From: Capitulum mitella
Lineage: Eukaryota; Arthropoda; Thecostraca; Pollicipedomorpha; Pollicipedidae
Length of the DNA stretch: 64,000 nt
Assembly (NCBI GenBank): GCA_030062745.1
Contig: CP099840.1
Location: forward strand, 9,677,533 to 9,741,532
Direction: 5' to 3'
Numbering within the stretch: the stretch's first letter is position 1; each line of letters starts with the position of its first letter. Both the position numbers and the translations under genes were made by a program. The notes under the pieces were generated by a model, which worked only from the letters and a program-made list of their open reading frames with translations, did not search any database and was not told the origin of the DNA. Below are positions 25,231 to 36,800 of this stretch, piece after piece.

Positions 25231-25420
25231 CAGGGGTCTGCTCCCTGCCCGGCCGCCAGCCAGGGGTCCGCTCCCTGCCCGGCCGCCAGCCGGGGGTGCG
25301 CTCCCTGCCCGGCCGCCAGCCAGGGTCCGCTCCCTGCCCGGCCGCCAGCCGGGGGTGAGCTCCCTGCCCGGCCGCCAGCCGGGGGTGCGCTCCCTGCCCG
25401 GCCGCCGGCCGAGGGTGGTT
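25231..25420. repeat. 30-bp minisatellite, about 6 copies
   Basis: The unit is GCTCCCTGCCCGGCCGCCAG plus CCAGGGGTCC, 30 bases, with one copy a base shorter. It opens frames on both strands (for example repeated AGQGAHPRLA on -) that I reject as genes. Confidence 0.9.
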
Positions 25421-28400
25421 TGCCGAACAAAGGGCCGGCCAGGGGCGAGACATTCCTGCAATGGCCGCCGGCAGGCGGGAGCACCTGGGCCGCTCGACTG
25501 ACTGGGGCTGCGGACGCTGCCGGGGCGGCCCGGCCGGGGTCCGGCCCGGGGAGCTGTCTCGGCGACGGCCTGCTAACGGGGCCGCAGATCAGCCGGCCTT
25601 GGCTGGCCGGCGGTGAGACGGAGCCGGCGCTGCCAGCCGGACCTGTGCGGAGCATTTCGTGGGCTGACGACACCGCAGCCAGGCCGCAAACCCGCACCTG
25701 AACCGGCACAAGTCCGTCTGAGGACTTGCAGCCGGCACACGGCACAAGCAGGGCCCCAACAGAAACACTCTTCTGAAAGCGAACTGATTTCAGCGAACTC
25801 CAATATCTCGGAGAGTGCTCTGACCGATATAACTCCCTTTCAGAGACGTGCTGTAGCCAAGAAAACTAAAACTAAAGGGTACCGGCACTTGTAAAAGTAC
25901 GACATGCATTCTGTATACTCCCGAGTTTCTTCCGCAGGATTCGCGGTACCTCGGGCAAGGCGGGGTTCTTTTGGTGAAAGCTCCAGCGGTTGTAACGTTC
26001 CGGAAACACTGCTCACCCGAACCTTGGTATCACGCTCTCTTGTCAGTCTACAGTCTAAAATTCAACACCCGTGTGCAGCGTTTGCGCACTCACAAACGCG
26101 CATACCTCTCCAGACGGGCTGAACTGCGTGTTCCGCGTATCCGTTTTCTGCATGCGCAATGAGCTCTGCACCGTTCTGGCGGGGCGGTGACGCAGCTGCG
26201 CGGGCCCGGTCTGGCCGAGTGCCCACTGAGCCGGACAAGCGCTGTCGGCCGGGCAGCGCCAGCTGAACTGGACAGGCACGGCCGAACGGCCGGTGGCCCA
26301 CCTGCGGCCGCTCCGCCCGGACCATTCGGCGGCCGAGCGGCGTCCAGCGGAGCGCGGCAGCCTTCAGCCAGACTGCGGCCCGGAGTCTGGCAGGAGGGCC
26401 GCTCGGACGGGCGGGGCCCGGCGCGGCCCGGCGTCACGCAGCCGAGGTCAGCTCGCGACGGGCCCGGACAGAGCCAGCCGCGCCACTGGCCAGCGCTGAC
26501 GCGGCGGCCCGGCTGCGGTCGCAGTTGGTCGTACTTGCAGGCAGCGCAGGGCGTAATAACGGCAGCCTGTGGACGCGTCGGCCGCTCGGTCGTCGTCTTC
26601 GCCGGAGCGCGGTCGTTGTCGGTCACAGTGGCGCGTTCAGGAGACATGCGTGCCTGATAAGGCCGTCTGGTAGGATGTCACCTGGCTAGTTTCTTTCACC
26701 TGGCTAGCCTCAAGAGTCCCTTTTCAGCGCCACCTACGTAAGTCAGGCTTTCTTTTTTACTTTTATACCGCTTTTCAGCCACACAGAAGCCTTGCCTATC
26801 GAAGTTTTTCGCCGAATATGTCAACAGGGTGATGTGACGCAGGATGATCTCTGATGAACTTAATATTGACCTCATTTGAAAAAAATCTAACCTTTTTTTC
26901 TAGTTTCGCCAAAGGATTTACAACGGTGTTTAACTTTTTCTGTTGAACATAGCTTTCGAGATCTGGGGGGGGGGGGGTTCTCGTAAATCTCCCTGGCCCG
27001 GCGAAGGTAAATCTAGAGATCGGCCCGGTGAGGGTTAACAGGCCGCGACAGGTGTCAGGCGCGTAGCGTTAGGTTGTATTGCGATCACGCTCCTGACTCC
27101 GCCAGTCTCCAGGCAGCTGTCGACCTCTCGTGCGGGATTTTGTTGACGCTCGCCGGACGACTGCACATCCCGAGCCGTGGTGGGACGACAGACAGCCTCA
27201 GTGGCTGTGAGATGGGACGATGCATCTGTGACGGGCCGGTGGCCGTTGCCGTCAGCCCCGGAGCTCAGGGAGCGTCCACTGGTCCGCCGCCAGACGCCGG
27301 CGCCGCGGCCGCCGCCAGTCACGCACTGACTCATCCGGCGGCGGCGGCGGCCAACGGCGCGGCTCTGGCGCGACACGTGCCGACGCCGCGTGCGTCACCG
27401 ACGCCGGCCCGCGCCGAGTCTGCCCGGGCCGCCGCGAACTGCACGCACGTGCGTGCAGCGAGAGTCACTGACCCCGCAGAATCCGGCTCTGCTGCACGGA
27501 CGATATTTGCATGTACACGACACCCAGCGGTGGGGACTATTGTCGCATCGCGAGCGGGGACAGGCACGTAGCCTGGATTTTTTCTCGGCCGCGGCCGATA
27601 ATTATTTTTCCCGGGGATGTCAAATTTTGTCATACACCAGTGGCATATGACAAAATTTGACTTAAAGGAAAAGGCAGCAATCTTATGTAAGTAACCTTAT
27701 ACGTAGCGCACAGGAAAACATATGTTCCCTTTTGTAGCATATATATGATAGCTATTTCGTATTTATGCGAAATCGCTAAATATCCAGTGTAGACCACTTG
27801 GCTCGGGGAGGGGAGCCATTGCCCTCATTCCCCCCCCCCTCCCCCATTAGCTACGTCCTGCGCGAGGGACATAATGGGAACATCTAACGGGATGTTTTAT
27901 GAAGATGTATTCTTTGGTCGCGGTTTGCGAGGGGACGAGAGTCGGTGAGTCCCAGACTTCGCTTAACCCAGACAAACACAAACTAATGATGTATTTAAGC
28001 AACACCGCAGAAAGCCCAGCATCTGGTTTTTTCAGACGAAACCGAACGCATGCGCATTTGTCTACTTCCTCAGGAGGCAAAGCCACTGACTGGTCAATAC
28101 TTACGACAAGTGTACGAATTCCGCACGGGAGAAATTACGAAATCACCACTGACCCAGTTTACAAATATTAGCGGACCTTGTGGACGTCAAGGTGCCGCAT
28201 AATCGAACTTCCCGAGTGCGTGTCGCCGAGGCGGGCGCAAACGTCCGCCGACTGTCGGCCGCCGTCTGATCTGTCCTAGTAAAAGGGAAGAGGTCGCCAG
28301 CTCATCACTGACGGCGTGGCGTTGCAGCGCACTGGAGAACGATAAAAAGTTGTCCGGCGTGCGTACACCTCTCTGCGTCGATGCATGTATGCTTGTAGAG

Positions 28401-29303
28401 CGCCGGTTGAACAAGTGACGTAGTCGCACCGAGGCGCCGCCGCTACAGCCGCACGAGCAGCCGGCAGGGTGTGAAGTGCCGTCTGTCGCCAGCGGCCCGG
28501 GCCGGAGACGCCCGACCTTCCGCCGGCCCGAGCGCGGCCGTTACGCCATTGCCTGGTTCCCGGAAAGGCGCCAGAAGTGCCGAGCTGCGAGGCAAGGTCG
28601 GGCGCCAGCCTTGTTCGCGTTGCAGCCTGCTGGCGGTCCGCTGCGGCCAGGCCGCGCCGCCGGCGCCAGGGCTGACCCGTCCGAGACGGCCGGCGCCGCC
28701 TGCCGGGCACGCGCAGCGAGGGGCCCGGCCGGCACGCGGCCGCCCCCGGAGCGCGGTAAATTTAGCCGGCCGGGCAGGAGTTTCGGGCCGGGCCGGGCGG
28801 CGCCACTCGTCCCAGCTGAGACCAGCCGCGGTCAGCGCACCGCCGGCCGGTCGACCCCGCCCGGTCAGCCGCGCCGTGATGTCCGGCCGCTCCGGTCGCG
28901 GCGTCGGCCGGGCTGGAGAGCGCCAGCGAGTCGGCACTGGCCGTCGACGCTGACGACCCCGGCGCGCGGCTGGCCCGCGTCGCCTTCCAACTGGGGCGCT
29001 CGCCGCTGGCACCGGTCAGAGCGGGCCAAGAGCGGCCCGGCCGGCGGTCGGCCGGGCGACCGCCAGTGCTGCGCCGATGTCGGCAGGCGCCCGGCTGCCG
29101 GCTCGACGGTGTGCTGTGCTCGGCGTTGCCGCCACACGCGGGCGCGACCGGCCGCGCTGCCAGCTCGGCCGCCGCCGGCGCTGACCAGCGCTATTTCGAT
29201 CGCTCTCGGCGTGCCAGCGCCGCCGGCGCCGCCGCGTATTGTTCGCCGCGCGCCGCTGTGTTGATCTTGGTGGCGGTCGCGTCTCGGCCCGGCCGACGGC
29301 GGC
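25421..29303. other. Non-coding; CpG-rich upstream region of the long Doa-associated exon
   Basis: 25.4-28.4 kb shows no exon. It has a G run near 26967-26977, a C run near 27831-27840, and an inverted repeat at about 27620-27660 (TGTCAAATTTTGTCATA against TATGACAAAATTTGACT). From about 28.44 kb the DNA is extremely CpG-rich and open in several frames. An in-frame stop at 29262-29264 separates the upstream open frame from the ATG at 29304, so 28.44-29.30 kb is best read as promoter/5' UTR. Confidence 0.4.
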
Positions 29304-31838
29304 ATGTCGAGCCGCTCCAGACGTGCGTACGGGCGCTCTCGCACCACCGCCCTGGGCGGCGCGATGGAGGCGAGCAAGCCGCGCAGCGGCGCCGACCGTG
29401 CGGACGCCGGCGGCGAGTCCGGCGCCGGCGGCGTGCTCAAGAGCGGTCTGAACCTGTTGCACCAGCTGACGTCGCGAGTGCGGGCGATCTCCACGGCGGA
29501 CGGCGAGGAGAAGCCGGCAGCGCCGGCGGCGGCCGCCAGGCAGCGGCCCGAGTTCCGTTCCGATGTCGCCTACCACCCGCTCGTGTACAAGTACGCCAAG
29601 CTGGACCGCCTCGGCCTGGAGGCGACCGGCAGCAAGCTGGCGCACTGGGAGGAGAAGTACAAGCGAAAGCCGGCCGAGGAGCAGGCCCACGAGGACGGCG
29701 GCCGGCCGGGCCACGCGCCGCCGCGCTCCGGCCGCAACAACGACAGGTACGGCTCGCCGGCGGCCGGCTCCAGGACCGGCCAGGACGCTCTGCGCGCGCC
29801 TCAGCGCTCCTCCGTCTACCTGTATGACCCGCACGACCGGCCGTCTTCGCGCCAAATGCACCGCGAAGACGAGCGGCGAGCACAGCACCAGGATGATCGG
29901 CCGTCCTCTCGGCTGGCGCATCGCGAGGACCTCGCGCGCGCCGAGGAGCGGCCGGCGTCTCGGCAGGAGGCGGAGCGGCCCGGCTCGCGCCAGGCAAACC
30001 ACTGTGATAGAGCTCAGAGAGACTCCGGTCCGACGCCGCGGTGGTACGAGAGCGCCGTGCTCGACTCGCACCAGACCGGCCACCTGGGCTCGTTCTCTGA
30101 CCCGCGCCTGGGTCACAGCTACCTGACTCGCGCCGGCTGCGACAGTGGGCGGCGCTACGGCGGCTGGTACGGTGCGGCGGCCAGCAACGGCCATCTGGGA
30201 CCGGCGGAAACGCGCACCAGCGGCGGCGGGTATCACCTCAGAGACGACAGCGCGACGGCAGGAGCCGGCCCGGCCGGGCGCGCCGCCGCCCTGGACGTGC
30301 CCGACCACCAGCGCCCGCCGGCCAGCGATCACTGTTCGCGGCTGGGTCCCCGCGCCAGCGACTACAGGGGCTCCGACACCAGCCTTGGCTTCGTTCCGGC
30401 CGCTGAAGGCAAGCCGCCGCCACCGCCGAAGGTAGGACTCGGCCGCTCATCCAGCTGGAAGCTGAGCGCCAAGGAGCTGGAGAAGGAGCCGCATCGCAGG
30501 TTCCGGAGCCGCTTCCTGACGCAGACGGTGCCGGAGGGCCTGGACGACCGGGCGCCGGCGGCGGCGGACGAGAAGCCGAGTCCGGTGCCGTCCAGTCCGC
30601 GGCTCAGGAGGCGGCTGGCGGCACTCAGTCCCGGCCTGTCGCGGCCGGCGGAGGCCAGCGCCGCCCAGAAGTCCTCAGGATTATCCGGCAAAAACTCCAA
30701 AACGACCGGCGTCGGCGAGAAGATGACCCTGAAGAGCCGCCTCTTCAGTCCGTTCGCATCGAAGAAAAAACAGGAGGAAGCAGATGCTGATAAGGGTGTG
30801 GATGGTGCCAAGAACGTGCAAGACAATACGGATGACAAAATGTCGAAGGCGAGTGCAGAAGAGGGGGCCGAATATGCCGCCGTCGAATTCCCGACAGTAA
30901 TCGGAAATGCACACTCTAGTAAACTGGAAACAGAAGGGGTAATTGCATTAGACGATGACGATGACGATGACGATGAGGAGATTCCCATCCTCATTCCTAG
31001 CGACGAGAAGATGGAAACTGTGTGTGAAAGCAGAGTGGAAAACATCAAACGCTCCGAGTCCCACGAGACCGCAGCCGACAAAATCCTGAATCAGCTGAAG
31101 ATAGAAGAAGAAATTGATCTTAAAAACCTTGAGGATAAACTGGACGAAGGGAACAAAGTGAGCAAGACCGAAGCGGACGAATTAAAGAAAGCGGAGGAAG
31201 AAAAGCGCCTCCAGGAGAAAGAGGAGCGCAAGAGAAAGGTGTTCCGCACACGTCCGCTGTTGTTCAGCCCTGCGGAGGATGACAGTGACCTGCTGGCGGC
31301 GGGTGGCCTGCACCCCAGCTGCAGCGACAGCCTGCTGGCCCGGGACTCGGGAGTGCCGAAGCCCGACGGCGCGCTCGAAACCAACAACAACGAGCTAGGC
31401 TCGCGCCGGGCCGCCTTCAACACCCGGCACCCGGTGCTGGCGCTGCAGAAGTCGGCGTCGGCCATCATCAAGCCGGCGCCGACCGACTGCGCCTCCGCCG
31501 TCCGAACACGGCTCAACGACTACGAACCCGTGTTCGGCATCTACTCGCGGCTGGACGGCGCGCGCACGCCGCGCTACTCGGCCACGTCGACCAGTCGGGG
31601 CGACCTGGGCGGCGCCACCTCCAGCTCCAAACTGGACGACATCTACTTCGGTTCGGCGTCGGCGCGCCGCTACAAACGCATCCGCGAAGAGGCCAAGACG
31701 CGCTCGATAAACCCGAGTCGCAAGGGCGAAGCCAAGCCGGAGCCGAAGGTAGACGAGGTGCCGTCGGCCTGTTGTGGTCCCGTCCTGAGTGCGCGTAGAG
31801 CCCGTTTGCTCAGGGCTAACAGTCCGTTCGGTCGCCAT
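29304..31838 (+). CDS. Doa: Giant alternative N-terminal coding exon of Doa, long form
   Basis: The exon has 845 codons from ATG at 29304 (a second ATG at 29364, in the better context GCGCGATGG, is equally possible) to an excellent donor, CGCCAT|GTGAGT, in phase 0. The frame runs on to a stop at 31923-31925 if unspliced. The peptide is hydrophilic and low-complexity: an Ala/Gly-rich start, GLNLLHQLTSRVRA near residue 52, many HREDERR/RPSSR-type Arg/Ser segments, an acidic DDDDDDDDEE run near residue 553, a Lys/Glu-rich probable coiled coil at about 600-650, and a conserved-looking tail (RLNDYEPVFGIYSRLDG). Joined to the shared exons at 33798 it gives about 1,205 residues. Insect Doa is known to make large isoforms with long N-terminal extensions; assignment here is by strand, phase and position. 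Confidence 0.65.
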
Positions 31839-33797
31839 GTGAGTAGTCTTTGGGATCCGCCCGGGGACGCTTATGAGCTGGCGCCGCGGCGCACGGCTCG
31901 TGTGGAGTTCCGAGCACGCCACTAACCCGCTGACGGCAGCGCCGACCACGCGCCAGCGGCTGCCTGACCGGGCGACGAGCCGCGCCAGCCGGCGGCGCCT
32001 CCGCGGCAGGCCGGCGCGCGGCACGCCGCGCTCGTCGACGCCGGTGAGTGCCGGCGGCTCGGGCCGCGTGGCGCGCCGACGGACGGAATGCCGCGGCCGT
32101 CTGTGCGGCTGCGTCCGGCGCGCCCGGTCTGCCGCCGCCGGCGAGCTCTGCAGCCGCCGGAGGGAGGCTAACACGGCCTGGTGTCTCACTCACTGCCGGC
32201 TCTCGCAGAGAAAATCGTAGCCGCGACCCCACGCAGAGGCCAATCTGAGCCGACGACGCTGACGCTCTAGACCAGTCCGACCTGATCTGACGACGCTGGC
32301 GCGCTAGGCCGTCTGGTCGCTTTCGCCGAGGCGCGCCTTTGTCATTTGACATGATTTGGTGAAGAATCCGCGAATCAGAACGTAAAGCTGTCTCTTGGAT
32401 AATCGTGTTGAGTAAGCTATTCAGGTCTGCATGTACACACAGCATTCAGGGGGCTTTGATCGCATCCTGCGGCCCTTTGAAACAGAGGAGGCTCTGCGCA
32501 ATTTTCGGAATTGTCCCTCCTCAAAATCAGCATTTCTGTAAAAGTTTCACCAGTTTTGGATATGCCTTAGAAATATCCATTAGCGTACCAGAGTGGCTCA
32601 TGAGAGTCAATTGTACTCCCCTTGTGATAAAAAATTTACAAAAATCGGGTACATGACAAATGTTTCGTTTAAGTCAAAAATGCTTTGAAATTATGAGGGA
32701 ACGTACTATTTTTTTTTTTCAAAGTCTCCATGTGGACTTTCTCGTAGGGGCAGTTTACCCCTGGTGGCAACACAATGGCAAGACCAATATCAATTTTTTT
32801 TCATTTTAGCCCTGATCCCCTCCCCTCTTGCAAAAGTCTTGACTTCGCTACTGGAAATGTCGCCAAAACTTAGTCGCGAAACCTATTTACTGCCGACCGT
32901 TGTTCACTGTCGAAACCCTATGCCTGGGTCGTAAATGACTGAAGTGCAAACCCCATTGGAACTCATTCTGGTTTTTAGCAATATCAAACCATTTTTTATT
33001 GTTTCCAGACGGCAATAGTTATACATAAACAAACAGCAAACAGCGTTAATAATTAAAATGGAAATGCGAAGTAATGAAGCACATAGAAGTTATGTGAACC
33101 AGACGAAAAGTAAAAAGCCTCGCACATTTTTCTGGTGGCAGACTTAAGTTATTGGTATTTTAATGTTTCAGTATGTTTGGTGTGGACGACCGATACCATG
33201 TCGGGTTGCACCAGGATTAGATGTTTCCGAATTTATATCTCTGTGACTTGTGACCCCTAAAGACAGAATCGAGAGTTCTCCCCATGAAAGGAGTGTGAAC
33301 CGGCGGAGACACTGTCGAGAATAGGGGAGACCCATTATTTTCAGCCCCTTTTTTATTCCATTACCTTGTCTATCTTTATCCCATTTCCAAACGCATAGGG
33401 GTCCTCTGGCATCGTGGCACCCCTCGCCTGATGGAGCCGCACCCGGCGGCCCGATAATGATTGACTGGCTTTTGGTCTGATGCATGTTTGTCTGCTGCAT
33501 GCTGTTGATAGTCTTTTGTATCAACAATCCAAATGCTTTTTTAATTTCGCTCCCCCGTGTCGATGTATTTTACAAACGATCGTCATCAGTCATCCGCGTT
33601 CCGGACGCCTCGTGTGTAACTGTGCTTCCGATTTTTCGGGTTCTGTTGAGGCCGCCAAGTGTGACAGGTGCTGTTCGTACTCTAGTGATTTAGGACGGCC
33701 TGGCGGTGGTCGTTATCGGCTGACCTCTGGAGCACACAGAAGCGTGCCCTCCCCCCGTCCTCTGGCTGCACCCGTGACCACTCTCCGGTGCCCACAG
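31839..33797 (+). other. Doa: Doa intron between long N-terminal exon and shared exons
   Basis: 1,959 bases from GTGAGT to CCCACAG. The middle part (32.4-33.6 kb) is AT-richer, with T runs near 32711. I recognise no exon or complete mobile element in it. Confidence 0.55.
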
Positions 33798-33876
33798 ACC
33801 TCGCACGAGCCCTCGGTGGAGGACGACGAGGATGGACACCTGATCTACCGGAGCGGAGACGTTCTGCAGAGCAGAT
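33798..33876 (+). CDS. Doa: Doa shared exon 1, pre-kinase segment
   Basis: Preceded by CCCACAG and followed by GTGAGT. It encodes [20 protein letters not shown] and the six residues that follow, plus one base. The [11 protein letters not shown]...GDVL signature directly precedes the kinase domain in CLK/Doa proteins. Its phase-0 start accepts both candidate N-terminal exons (18586 and 31838). Confidence 0.92.
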
Positions 33877-36800
33877 GTGAGTACTTCTGCCTCCTGCTCT
33901 CCTCGCGACTCGCTCGCTTTTTGCGATGGGTCTTGGAGACACCCGCCTTGGTGAAGAGTGCTCAAAAGACAGCATAGGATGCTAGACTTTTAATTTGCTC
34001 TTCAGACATCAGCTCTCTTACATTCACAGCTTGTTATAGGAAATGCATATGCCTGTTCTTTCGCATCGCATCGCATAAAAATTGCTCTACATGTTGAAAT
34101 TATGCGTCACGTTGGATGTCACTCCAAAGTGCATTTGCGTTCCTTATGCGTCCTGCGGCTATCAAACTCATGCAAAGCGGCGGCCAGCCAACGGGCAGCA
34201 GCGGAGGGCCAGCGGCCGGCCAGGAGCGGGCGGCCAGTAATGGACGGTCTGTAGCGAACGGCCGGCAGCGGACATCAGGCGATTGCCAGCAGCGTGAGGC
34301 CAGCGGATGGTCAGCGGCGGACGGCCAGCAGCGGACGGCCTGCAGCGGATGGCCAGCTGCCGACGGTCAACGGACAGCCAGCAGTGGACAGTCAGCCGTG
34401 GACAGTCAACAGCGGACAGTCAGCCGTGGACAGTCAGTAGCGGACAGCCAGCAGTGGACGGCCAGTAGCGGACAGCCAGCAGCGGACAGCCAGCAGTGGA
34501 CAGCCAGCAGCGGACAGCCTGCAGCGCGCGGATCCTGGCCACTCCTCTGCGCGCGTCGTCTCTCCAGCGGTTGCGTGACTCTGGCAGCCGTCTCACTCCG
34601 TGCCCAGCCGGCAGCTGTTTGTGACTGGGTAACGGTCCCGGACTCGTTAGGCCGCCGGCTCGATTATCCGCGGGCCTGGCCGATACCGAGCACCAGATAG
34701 CCATCGCCCGGCGAGCTGCCCGGCGCTGGCCGCCTCATGAATACCTGCTCGGTGCCGTGTGTACCACCTGCTAACGGTCATGGGAACAGGCCGCGGGTGC
34801 GCCCCGCAGTACAGGCCGTCCGGCGCGGCAGACCCGACTCTGGTCTCGTTGTGGCCGCCGTGCGCTCCACAGATTCATATCAGAGATAGCTCACGAGAAG
34901 AGACCAGCACCGTCTCGCCACCTCCGTCACGACCCCTGAACTACATACGGCGCCGCTGAGTGGCTGCCTCAGCCGGTGCGAACCCGGAGGCTGGCTTCAG
35001 GCTGGACCGTCCCGATAGTGAGACTCGGCCGGCTCCCGCTCCCAGCCGACCGATGTGAGGTCGGCGGTTCGAGTTTCTCATCAAACGGCGAGTCATCTTA
35101 CAGGCACCGGCGCGTGCTCACCTTCAGCGACTCGTCCACCTTAAGCATGTGGCAGACCGGCACGGGGAAAGCCATGCACTTAAACCGTGAATTCTAAGCG
35201 TGCAGTTCAACCATGAAGTTTCGAAGCCACCAGCGCTTGAACTGTAGTGAGGATGACCTTTATCAACTCCATCCTGGACGATTAGCGTCGACCTCTGGGA
35301 ACATCAGCCCAATCTAACCGCCCTGACCAAACAACTGAGGACGTCAGCCGGACCTGACCATTAAGGGCCCCCCCTGACCGGAACACTGGTAACACATCAG
35401 TTTACCGGACCACTGGTGACGTCAGCCGGACCTGACCACCGAGAATGTCACCCAGGCTTGATCGCGAGGGGCGCCACCCTGACCTGACCACTGGAGAAGT
35501 CACCTTGACCGGATTACTGAGGACGTCGCCCTGACCTGACCACCGACAACGCCACCCTGACCTGACCACTAAGGACTTTACCATGACCGGGCTGCTACCA
35601 CTAGTGACGCCAGCTGGACCTGACCACCGAGGCCACGCTGACCTGACCTTTGGCGAGGTCGCCTCGGCTGGACGGGCACGTTAGCCTGACCGGGAAGATG
35701 TGCGATCAGCAGGCCGCAGTCCAGTCCCGGCCGGGAATGTGGCCAGGATCAGATGGACGGTTGGCATCCCCTGGGGAGGGCAGCGTCGCCGGCCGCGCTG
35801 GTGCCTTCCGAGCTGACTTAGATCATGACTTGACGTGGTCATGGTCCGGGTCGCATGGGCCGGATTAGCAGCGCGTGCAACAAAGTCACCCTCAGACGAG
35901 AGGGCATGTCTGACCTGCGGTGGTCCGTCACGCCACAGTGTGACCGACACAACTCTCCTGCCTTCGCAGATCGCGTCATGTCCACACTGGGCGAGGGCAC
36001 ATTCGGCAAAGTCGTCAAAGTCAAGGACCTTGACAGGTAAGGACAAGGCGTCCGCCCCTGACAGTAACACTGTGACTCGCCATCTTTCATCGGGCGGGCG
36101 CGTTGCGTGACGCTGCCCAGTCCCAGGTGCTCTCGTTGTTTGCCGTTCGCTCACTTCACGTCAGAGTCTCATTAGCCAGCACGGGACGCGACGCCATCAT
36201 CAAACCATCGCGACGACAAACCATCACGGTGTCGGCTGGTGCCCCTCCGACGCCGGACCGGCTATTCGTGCGCCACGTATCACTACACGTACATGTACGT
36301 ACGTGTGCCGTGTACGTACCACAACGGTACATCCGCTGCAGGCGGCGCGGCCGCGGGACACATCCCGGCGGCAGGCCGCGACCGGTCCGGTCCGGTCCCA
36401 GTCAGCCGGTCCGGTCCGGTCCGGTCCCAGTCAGCCGGTCCAGCTCGGTCCGGTCCCGGTCAGCCGGTCCCGGTCCTGTCCCAGTCAGCCGGTCCAGCCC
36501 GGTCCCGGTCAGCCGCCTCAGCTCGGTACTATTCAGTCGACCTGACGGCAGGGCGTGTCTTTATATCAGTAACTTCAGTTGGCTTACCATCAGCCTGACC
36601 CACTGGGCAACCGTTTTTCTCAAAGTGAGGAGAGGGGGGAGGGTCGTATGGTCGGCTTTCAATGTGTCCACACTGTTCTGACTTTCCTCGCATTTAAGAC
36701 CAAAATCTCTGGCGGTGCTGAGAGTATGTGGATACACACCAGCGTGCCGCATGTAACCATTCTCTTTGCATGCACGCCGATCAACGGCTTTTACGTTAAC

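Larger units (their letters stand above)
33877..35969 (+). other. Doa: Doa intron with two minisatellites
   Basis: 2,093 bases from GTGAGT to TTCGCAG. It holds a 14-bp array (34185-34535) and a TGACC-type array (about 35340-35650); no other exon is recognised. A short open stretch at 34870-34960 after a CCACAG is probably chance. Confidence 0.6.

Noticed and set aside
25079-25745. Minus-strand frames with repeated AGQGAHPRLA-type sequence
   Set aside because: They result from the 30-bp minisatellite at 25231-25420.
28476-29264. 262-codon frame before the long Doa-associated exon
   Set aside because: It is open in the same frame but ends at a stop before 29304, and its Arg/Ala/Gly composition fits CpG-rich UTR.
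34185-34535. Regularly spaced repeats considered as a CRISPR array
   Set aside because: Units are contiguous 14-mers without unique spacers, in a eukaryotic intron; the other minisatellites fail for the same reason.
34870-34960. Short open stretch after CCACAG as an extra Doa exon
   Set aside because: It ends in a stop and has no donor, and no CLK/Doa protein has a matching segment at that point.
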